In this document: positions 24,141-30,706 of the stretch, piece by piece
Layout: every line of letters starts with the position of its first letter
How positions within the stretch are numbered: the first letter of the stretch is position 1
Source: Muribaculaceae bacterium
Lineage (GTDB): Bacteria; Bacteroidota; Bacteroidia; Bacteroidales; Muribaculaceae
Direction of reading: 5' to 3'
DNA: 49,972 bases
Assembly: GCA_009775355.1 (NCBI GenBank)
Contig: VSPN01000012.1
Location: 1-49,972 of the forward strand
Made by a program: the position numbers and the translations under genes
The notes under the pieces: generated by a model
The model's database searches: none
What the model was told of the DNA's origin: nothing
What the model saw: the letters and a program-made list of their open reading frames with translations, nothing else

Positions 24141-25314
24141 CTTTTATAAGATGATTATATAAAATTTTTATAAGGGGCTTATGTATGTCACCATACCCGT
24201 CTATATACCCTGAATCAGCACCTGCACTCAGTATTACGAAGCCATATCGGTCTTCCGGATTAAAAATCATACATGTTTTTATTCCTCCCCCTCCGCCAGT
24301 CTGCCCATGCAAGACTTTACCATCTACAAGATCCCTGTATTGACGGTAGGACAAGCCATAATTTCCCGAACCGACATAATTGCGTTGCATCGACTTCTCA
24401 CTCTTTTTCGAAATTATGCGCTTGCCTTCATATTGTCCCCAATTCATATGCATCATCATGTAACGGGCAAGATCCCCGCTTGAGATTTTCATACCTGCGG
24501 CTGGATATTCAAGACTCAGATTTTTACCGAGTATGTAATTTTCAGGATTCAATATAGAATATCTTTTATAGGTATAGTTATTGAGTCCGATTTCCCCGGT
24601 ATCCTTATCGCGGGTATATAAATTTACGAACTTTGTAGAATCCAATACATTCTGATTAAACCCTCCCTTAAGACCAAGAGGAGCCATTATATACTTATCT
24701 ACAACTTTATCAAATCGCTCTTTAGTGATATTTTCTATCACTGCCCCGAGAATAGTATAGTTAAGATTGCAATATTGATAATGAGTTCCGGGGCGATAAT
24801 CAGAGTATCTTTTATAATAATCCTTATCGATTTCAGGATTTATATAATCTATATTCCACCATCCATAATCATCATTGAGGCCAGACGTATGAGTCAACAG
24901 TTGCTTAAGCGTTATGGGAGTGGATGGGAATGCCGGATTTCTTAAATTAAAGTTCAGATACTTCTGAGCGTCATCATTTAGTCCGCATTTTCGTTCTTCT
25001 ACCAATCTTAATATCGTTGTCGCTATAAAGGTCTTTGATACTGAAGCAATACTAAACAAATCGTCATTCTGTAAAAGATCTCCTTTATTATTTGAATCTG
25101 GAATAACGCGATAACCCAACGACTTTTGGCAAACTATAGAATCTCCTTTGACAACAGCAATACCAAGTCCTGTCATTTTTAGATTCTCGAAAACAGCGGC
25201 TATCTCTCTGTCAAGTCCTGATGGATCGGAAACATCCGTATTGACCGACCGACAAGGACTAAGCCCCATCAATGCACAAAAAACAAATATCAACTTCAGA
25301 ACCTGGTGTCTCAT
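24130..25314 (-). CDS. Secreted serine hydrolase of the beta-lactamase/class C esterase family
   Basis: A 394-residue penicillin-binding-protein-like serine hydrolase. It has an N-terminal signal sequence (about 1-22; the C21 context LSPC is a poor lipobox), the nucleophile motif SVSK with S91 and K94, YCN at 181-183, and HGQTGG at 336-341 in place of KTG. Family members act in the periplasm or outside as esterases, D-amino peptidases or transesterases. It sits between the GNAT and wzy genes of a polysaccharide locus, not in a cell-wall cluster. It may therefore trim or transfer an ester- or amide-linked decoration on the glycan; that is inference. It is AT-rich, like its neighbours, and overlaps wzy by 11 bases. 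Confidence 0.85.
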   Translation of the reverse strand: MRHQVLKLIFVFCALMGLSPCRSVNTDVSDPSGLDREIAAVFENLKMTGLGIAVVKGDSIVCQKSLGYRVIPDSNNKGDLLQNDDLFSIASVSKTFIATTILRLVEERKCGLNDDAQKYLNFNLRNPAFPSTPITLKQLLTHTSGLNDDYGWWNIDYINPEIDKDYYKRYSDYRPGTHYQYCNLNYTILGAVIENITKERFDKVVDKYIMAPLGLKGGFNQNVLDSTKFVNLYTRDKDTGEIGLNNYTYKRYSILNPENYILGKNLSLEYPAAGMKISSGDLARYMMMHMNWGQYEGKRIISKKSEKSMQRNYVGSGNYGLSYRQYRDLVDGKVLHGQTGGGGGIKTCMIFNPEDRYGFVILSAGADSGYIDGYGDIHKPLIKILYNHLIKDAD

Positions 25315-25334
25315 ACAATATAACTCCTATTAGA

Positions 25335-25940
25335 TCATTCACTTAAATTAATCCTAAGTTCTTTGACTTTTCTTGCAAATGATTTTAGGGAATACTCCCC
25401 GTTGTTCTTCATCGCATAATAATCACTGCGCAAGAGAGAATATACACATTGGTCATGATAACCTCCATCTTTATAAACAGCATCTCGCAGCACACCTTCA
25501 AGTTTATAGCCACATGCTTCCATTATAATACGCGATGTTACATGTTTGGCAAGACAACGACCCTCATATCTATTTATATTCAAATGGTCAAATACAAGCT
25601 CTCGCATGAGCATTCCCACCTCGTGACGTATGAAGCCATCCTGATACTCGCGGTCGAGCACCACTCCCCCGCCGAATGCAGTGCGGTTGAGATGATCGAT
25701 ATTGTTGATCGATACGTAGCCGATCATTCTGTCATTTTCTTTCAGACAGACCGCGAGGTAAATGTCGCGTCTGTTCTCAAGCATTTTAGACCGCACCCAT
25801 TCCTTTTCTATGGCAAGGGGCACATATCTGAACGGTGCGCTGACCAAAGCCTGGATATTTCGGTCATTGCGCCATTTGTTGATCTGCTCGGCATCTTTCT
25901 CTTCAAAGCCCCGAAGATATATGGTATATTCCTGTCTCAT
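25335..25940 (-). CDS. GNAT-family N-acetyltransferase, probable amino-sugar acetylation
   Basis: A 201-residue GNAT acetyltransferase of the RimJ/RimL-like (Acetyltransf_3) type. It has the opening IYLRGFEEKDAEQINKWRND, IGYVSINNID in the beta4 region, and EACGYKLEGVLRDAVYKDG near the C-terminus, a common ending for this group. In polysaccharide loci such proteins acetylate the amine of nucleotide-linked amino sugars, as WecD and PseH do. ATG overlaps the TGA of the aminotransferase gene (ATGA), which supports the pair acting in sequence. Composition changes inside the gene near 25.6 kb, from GC-rich (5' part) to AT-rich (3' part). A protein-acetylating role is less likely here. Confidence 0.83.
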   Translation of the reverse strand: MRQEYTIYLRGFEEKDAEQINKWRNDRNIQALVSAPFRYVPLAIEKEWVRSKMLENRRDIYLAVCLKENDRMIGYVSINNIDHLNRTAFGGGVVLDREYQDGFIRHEVGMLMRELVFDHLNINRYEGRCLAKHVTSRIIMEACGYKLEGVLRDAVYKDGGYHDQCVYSLLRSDYYAMKNNGEYSLKSFARKVKELRINLSE

Positions 25941-26884
25941 CGTCTGATGACTTCAATTATTCTGTTCATATCTGATTCGCCGCATGTCTGCGACACGGGC
26001 AATGCAAGCATATGCCGTGCAAGCTTGTGCTCGGTTGAATCTTCGGCTGTCTCCTCCAGCACATTCGGCCAGTATAGGGGTACAAATATCTTTTCTCTTA
26101 CGAGTCTTTCTCTCAGTGCGCAGTCCCCGCTGTAGAAAGGATAAGTCATCGGCACCGCTCCTTCTGGAAGCGCGGCGTCGAAAGCATTTTTCTCTCCGAG
26201 TCTTTCGTGAAGCATCCTGTAATTTCTGACTCTCTTATCTCTGACCTCATCATATGCTACAGAAGAGAGAATCTTTCTTGTCAGGTCTGACATCTCTTTT
26301 ATCTCCTGACAGCAAAGTTGGTTTTCAGCCTGCTTGAAATCTTCATAGCCGGCCTCGGCCGAAAGATCGGCTCTCTTAAGCTGCGCCGTCATCCGCGCAT
26401 ATGACTCGTCGCGGGGAAAGTCCGTATCGACTACTGCGTCTGAATACAGGTATCCGCCGTCGGCAACTCCGAAGAACTTACGCGGCGAATAGATGGTGTC
26501 TGTCCCGGCCAGAGGCCGGGCATAGAATGCCTGCGCGTTGTCAGCTATGAGTCGGACTCCATATATTCCGGCAAGCCGACGCATCGTATCACTTTTGATT
26601 CCGAAGTAGTCGGTATATACGATTGCTTCACCGTCGCCGAGATCGGGCATTTCCGAAGGATCGAGACGAAGATCGATGCCGTAGAATTCCCTCTTTATGT
26701 TCAGTCGGTCGAGTGGTTCGTAAAGTGCCTCGCAGGTGTAGCGCGGCAGGTAAATCTTTTTATAGCCGCGCGCACGCAATACGCACTCAAGGGCGTTTCG
26801 CGCCGTATTCAGACGTAATGCGTCGGCATGATACTCACATCCCGACGGCAATTCTATCTCCGGATACCCGCCTATAGCCTTCAT
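25937..26884 (-). CDS. Short DegT-like PLP aminotransferase
   Basis: A 315-residue protein of the DegT/DnrJ/EryC1 fold, shorter than the usual 370-400 residues. The N-terminus begins close to the substrate-binding region (LNTARNALECVLRARG), then YLPRYTCEALYEPL, DNAQAFYA with D115, and the likely PLP lysine K136 in SPRKFFGVADGG. The start is put at 26884, where ATGA overlaps the ATP-grasp stop; a longer frame reaches 26905. It should make a 4-amino sugar from a keto sugar, and the GNAT gene that follows with an ATGA overlap would acetylate it. Together with the GT56 gene this resembles the WecE-WecD-WecF route. The short form leaves some doubt about activity. Confidence 0.78.
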   Translation of the reverse strand: MKAIGGYPEIELPSGCEYHADALRLNTARNALECVLRARGYKKIYLPRYTCEALYEPLDRLNIKREFYGIDLRLDPSEMPDLGDGEAIVYTDYFGIKSDTMRRLAGIYGVRLIADNAQAFYARPLAGTDTIYSPRKFFGVADGGYLYSDAVVDTDFPRDESYARMTAQLKRADLSAEAGYEDFKQAENQLCCQEIKEMSDLTRKILSSVAYDEVRDKRVRNYRMLHERLGEKNAFDAALPEGAVPMTYPFYSGDCALRERLVREKIFVPLYWPNVLEETAEDSTEHKLARHMLALPVSQTCGESDMNRIIEVIRR

Positions 26885-28092
26885 TCTGTCACAATCCGGC
26901 ACCACGATGATATGTCAGCCATCGCCTCTTCAAGAAGTTCCCGGCGGCCGAACCGCAGCACAAGTGTGCCTATCGCGTTGTTGGCACCCTTGAAACCGCA
27001 GACTTTGTCGCCGCGACTGACCCAGAGATCAGTCTCGACCACATATTGTTTCATCTCATCCGCGAGATCAAGGTGCGAGAAACGCCCGTCGATGTCGGCA
27101 TGAAGCACGACTTCGGCAAGAAAACCGTCATATACGGGATCTGTCATTTCTTCGGTATTCTCGCCGAGCGCGTCTTTGACGGCGTTGGTTATCAGATCAG
27201 CTCCGCATGCCAGACGCAACATCTCGGCCAGACGGTTACCTCCGCCACGGGGCGATACTTCCATGATATACGCCTTGCCGTCTGTGCAGAGCCGGGTCTC
27301 GACATTGTAAATTCCGGTGCGTAGTCCGAGAAGACCGGCAAGCCGCTCTATCTCGGAGCGAAGCTCCGCCTGTGTTTCCTCCGGCATGGAGGGAGGCCAA
27401 CTGTAGGCCGACGGAGCATAGGGATTTTCGGCTTTCGGATCGAAACGCTGGTCTGAAAAGGAACAGAATACCAGTTTCCCATCTATGGTAAAGCACTCGG
27501 AGTCTGACGAAAACCCCTTTTTTTCAAGATATTCCTCGACTATGATACGCCCGCAGTGAGTCTCTTCGGCAGCATATTCGAGCGCTGCCTTAAGACCGGC
27601 CATGTCTTCCGCCTTGGAAACGCCTTTGCTTCCGGCCGAGTCTACCGGCTTCACGATCACAGGCCAGCAGAAAGCACCGGCCTCCGACATGGCCTCTTCG
27701 ACAGAACCGAACGACCATGACCGGGGAACGTTGAATGAATTGTCTGCAAGAAACCGGCGGAAGAGATCTTTGTTCTGCAATATTCTTACGGATTCATGAC
27801 TGCCCTGAAAACTGAGTCCCAGTTTTTCGGCCACGTAAGATGCTGTCTCTACCCCGGGATCGACGGCAAACGACATTATGCCGTCGACCTGCAGTCGCTC
27901 GGCTACACGCAGCACAGCCTCCTTGTCAATGACACTGACATTCTGAAATTCGTCTGAATACCGGTGAGCGATGTTTCCGGGCAGATAATCGGCTGTTATC
28001 ACATAGTGACCCATCTTGTGCGCGGCTTCTATCACCGGCACAAGATAGCGCAGCCCTCCGAGCAGGAGCAGTTTCTTCTGATTGCCTTTCAT
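26881..28092 (-). CDS. ATP-grasp carboxylate-amine ligase (second in map order)
   Basis: A 403-residue ATP-grasp enzyme related to the PurK/PurT/carbamoyl-phosphate-synthase group. KLLLLGGLRYLVPVIEAA opens the pre-grasp domain. WPVIVKPVDSAGSKGV holds the ATP-binding lysine, IIVEEYLE binds the adenine, and IMEVSPRGGGNR provides the metal-binding residues. A C-terminal rudiment domain follows. Such enzymes join a carboxylic acid to an amine with ATP. Flanked on both sides by sugar aminotransferases, with ATGA overlaps at both ends, it probably condenses an amino acid or other acid onto the newly made amino sugar, or makes the acid donor. It is clearly different from the ATP-grasp gene at 15267-16406. 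Confidence 0.83.
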   Translation of the reverse strand: MKGNQKKLLLLGGLRYLVPVIEAAHKMGHYVITADYLPGNIAHRYSDEFQNVSVIDKEAVLRVAERLQVDGIMSFAVDPGVETASYVAEKLGLSFQGSHESVRILQNKDLFRRFLADNSFNVPRSWSFGSVEEAMSEAGAFCWPVIVKPVDSAGSKGVSKAEDMAGLKAALEYAAEETHCGRIIVEEYLEKKGFSSDSECFTIDGKLVFCSFSDQRFDPKAENPYAPSAYSWPPSMPEETQAELRSEIERLAGLLGLRTGIYNVETRLCTDGKAYIMEVSPRGGGNRLAEMLRLACGADLITNAVKDALGENTEEMTDPVYDGFLAEVVLHADIDGRFSHLDLADEMKQYVVETDLWVSRGDKVCGFKGANNAIGTLVLRFGRRELLEEAMADISSWCRIVTE

Positions 28093-29234
28093 CTGCGGAT
28101 CAGTGAAACCACTTTTTCTACGTCTTCTTCACCGAGCGTGGCATGCATCGGAAGACATATCACCGAGTCAGCCATCTTGCGTGCGTTGGGCAGATTGGAC
28201 GGCGCGGCAGAGGGGAGTCCGCGATATGTTGTGAAATCCGAGATCAATGGATAGAAATAACGGCGTCCGAGCACATTGTGCTCCTTCAGCTTCGAATAAA
28301 GCTCATCGCGTGTCATGCCGTAAATCCCGGCGTCTATGAATATAGGGAAATAACTGTAATTGTGACGCACTCCGGGGATATCTCTGAAGAATGTCACTCC
28401 TTCGGTATCCCCGAGCGCCTCGCGATATCTGTCGGCCACTCTTCTGCGCGAGGCAATGGCCTCGTCGACCTGACGGAGATTGAGTATGCCGTATGCCGCA
28501 CGAATCTCGTCCATCTTTGAATTGATGCCTGGAGCGACGACTTCCGTCTCGCTTACAAAACCGAAGTTTTTCAGATGGTCGATACGCCGTTTTGTCTTTT
28601 CATCATGCATCACGAGAGCACCACCCTCGATAGTATTGTAGACCTTGGTGGCATGAAACGACAGTGTGGCGACATCTCCGGCATTGAGCACTGATTCTCC
28701 GTTGACCTCGACTCCGAACGCATGTGCGGCGTCATATATCACCTTGAGGCCGTATTTGTCGGCTATGTCCTGGATTTTCGCCATGTCACAGGGCTGGCCA
28801 TAGACATGCACAGGCATTATGGCTGTGGTCATCGGAGTGATGGCTGCCTCTATACGATCCGGATCGATATTGCCTGTGGCAGGATCGATATCGACAAATA
28901 CGGGCTTGATGCCGTTCCACCACAGTGAGTGGGTGGTGGCCACGAAACTATAGGGAGTAGTGATCACCTCTCCGGTGATGCGCAGTGCCTGCAGAGAGGT
29001 AATCAGCGGGAGAGTTCCGTTGGTAAACAGACTGATGAAAGGCACTTTCAGGTATTCGCAGAGTTCTTTCTCAAGTCTCTGATGGAAAGATCCGTTGTTT
29101 GTTATCCATCTGCTCGCCCATATCTCTTTGAGAAGCGCGTTGAATTCCTCCAGATCGGGCAACAACGGCGAAGTGACCGTGATCTTATGATTTGCCTTAT
29201 CTGGAGTCTTAACTGAATTATTGTCTGATGCCAT
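28089..29234 (-). CDS. VioA-like dTDP-4-amino-4,6-dideoxyhexose aminotransferase
   Basis: A 381-residue DegT-family aminotransferase. The motif SFHATKVYNTIEGGAL with PLP lysine K197 is the form I know from VioA and related dTDP-4-keto-6-deoxyglucose aminotransferases. YDAAHAFG carries D168, and TTPYSFVATTHS lies near 92-103. The start at 29234 is 25 bases after the flippase stop; a longer frame to 29276 overlaps the flippase gene. The product would be dTDP-viosamine or a similar 4-amino sugar. Its stop overlaps the ATP-grasp start (ATGA), so the two probably act in sequence. No rmlA/rmlB genes for the dTDP-4-keto precursor are present in the window. Confidence 0.87.
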   Translation of the reverse strand: MASDNNSVKTPDKANHKITVTSPLLPDLEEFNALLKEIWASRWITNNGSFHQRLEKELCEYLKVPFISLFTNGTLPLITSLQALRITGEVITTPYSFVATTHSLWWNGIKPVFVDIDPATGNIDPDRIEAAITPMTTAIMPVHVYGQPCDMAKIQDIADKYGLKVIYDAAHAFGVEVNGESVLNAGDVATLSFHATKVYNTIEGGALVMHDEKTKRRIDHLKNFGFVSETEVVAPGINSKMDEIRAAYGILNLRQVDEAIASRRRVADRYREALGDTEGVTFFRDIPGVRHNYSYFPIFIDAGIYGMTRDELYSKLKEHNVLGRRYFYPLISDFTTYRGLPSAAPSNLPNARKMADSVICLPMHATLGEEDVEKVVSLIRR

Positions 29235-29259
29235 AGATATTGATCTTGAATTCACCTGA

Positions 29260-30696
29260 TCATCTCGACCTGACAAACGCCACGAGTTCGCGCAGGTCTC
29301 TTGACCCTGTTATCTTTGTCACAAGCACATAATACGCCACACCGACTGCAATTCCCGCCAGAAGCTTAAGTGCCTCGCCGGGAACAGGCTGAATGACAGC
29401 CCAGACCACAGCACCCATGCTCAGCGAGTAGAGTAGAGTCGGCGTGATGTCGCGCATCTGCCTGATAAAACCGACATTGATGAGTTTACCGGTGTAATAT
29501 GTGTTGATTACAAGACTTATTATGTTGCCGGCGATGCCTCCGACACACATCGCCACAAGGCCGAATGGTATCGTGGCGCAGAGTATCGCCACGCCAATGC
29601 ATTTCTTCCAGATCTCAAGCCTGAGGAAAAGATCGCTTCTGCCTTTCACCTGTAGAAGATTGAGGTTGATCGCATGAACCGGATACCACATCATCGAAAA
29701 GCATATGATCTGCAGAAGTGTGGCGGCGAAAAGCCACTGCTCGTTGAGAAATACGAGTATGAAAGGCCGCGACACGGCAGCCACTCCCATCATGAGCGGG
29801 AATATCACAAATGCCGTCATACGGAGGAAACGCCTGTAGACATCGCGCAGACGCTCGGTGTCATCCTGCATGGTGCACAGCACCGGATACGTGACCCGCT
29901 GTATTATTATCGTGAGATTCGATGACGGAAATTCGGCAAACTGATGCGCACGGGTGTAATACCCGAGATCAGCGGCCTTGAACACCTTGCCTATCACGAG
30001 GAGATAGGCGTTGTTGTAGAGAGTATTGATTATTCCGCTCAGTGCCAGCTTGGAACCGAAGCCGAACAGTTCTCTGAACGACTTCCAGGAATACATCAGC
30101 CCCGGACGCCACCCCGACAGCAGCCATAGCATGGCAGCATTGACAGCGAGGTTCGAGATCTGAAACCAGACTATCGACCAGACACCGAAACCGGTGTAAA
30201 CCATCGTTATGCCCACTGCCCCGGAGAGGACTGCAGCCGTGAACGACGCCTTGGCCTGCGTCTTGAAGTCTATCCTGACAGTAAGCAGCGCACGCTGCAC
30301 AACTACCAGTGAGTTGAACACCACACTGAGCGAAATAACCCGCATCAGCGGGGTGAGCAGCGGCTCGTCGTAGAAGCGGGCGACAAGCGGCGCACTCAAG
30401 AACAACAGCGCATAGAGCGCGATGCCGATCGTGATGTTGAAGATAAATACGGTCGAGTTGTCTGTCTCGTCGCGGTCCTGCTTGCGTATCAGAGCCTGCG
30501 AAAAACCGCTGTCGACCAGCGACTGCGAGACAGCGATGAAGATGGTGAGCATCCCCACCAGACCGTAGTCAGCCGGAGTCAGTATGCGGGCCATGACAAT
30601 CATGACCGCAAACTGTATGATCTGCACCGAGAAGCGTTCAACGGTGCTCCATACGGTGCCTCTGAGTGTCTTACGCTTCAGACCCTCTCCGGCCAT
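29260..30696 (-). CDS. WzxC-type polysaccharide flippase (second in map order)
   Basis: A 478-residue MOP-superfamily flippase of the WzxC (Polysacc_synt_3) type. The opening GLKRKTLRGTVWSTVERFSVQ and ARILTPADYGLVGMLTIF at about 36-53 are typical, followed by about 14 membrane segments. It moves lipid-linked repeat units across the inner membrane. The start at 30696 lies ten bases after the wzc stop; a longer frame to 30765 overlaps wzc. WzxC proteins usually serve exopolysaccharide or capsule systems with a PglC/WcaJ-type initiating transferase, which this locus has. It is not closely related to the flippase at 3486-5006. Confidence 0.9.
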   Translation of the reverse strand: MAGEGLKRKTLRGTVWSTVERFSVQIIQFAVMIVMARILTPADYGLVGMLTIFIAVSQSLVDSGFSQALIRKQDRDETDNSTVFIFNITIGIALYALLFLSAPLVARFYDEPLLTPLMRVISLSVVFNSLVVVQRALLTVRIDFKTQAKASFTAAVLSGAVGITMVYTGFGVWSIVWFQISNLAVNAAMLWLLSGWRPGLMYSWKSFRELFGFGSKLALSGIINTLYNNAYLLVIGKVFKAADLGYYTRAHQFAEFPSSNLTIIIQRVTYPVLCTMQDDTERLRDVYRRFLRMTAFVIFPLMMGVAAVSRPFILVFLNEQWLFAATLLQIICFSMMWYPVHAINLNLLQVKGRSDLFLRLEIWKKCIGVAILCATIPFGLVAMCVGGIAGNIISLVINTYYTGKLINVGFIRQMRDITPTLLYSLSMGAVVWAVIQPVPGEALKLLAGIAVGVAYYVLVTKITGSRDLRELVAFVRSR

Positions 30697-30706
30697 CGGT
30701 CCGCTG

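Larger units (their letters stand above)
20100..25620. other. AT-rich segment with edges inside genes, probable recombined module
   Basis: Base composition drops sharply across this stretch. I counted 37 G+C of 60 in 20041-20100, 24 of 60 in 20101-20160 and 18 of 60 in 20341-20400. At the other end there are 16 of 60 in 25321-25380 and 36 of 60 in 25621-25680. Both transitions fall within coding sequence, in the SDR gene and in the GNAT gene. The segment carries the second ACP, the PglD-like, GT56 and wzy genes and the serine hydrolase. It looks like a serotype-type module exchanged by recombination between conserved flanks. Confidence 0.6.
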
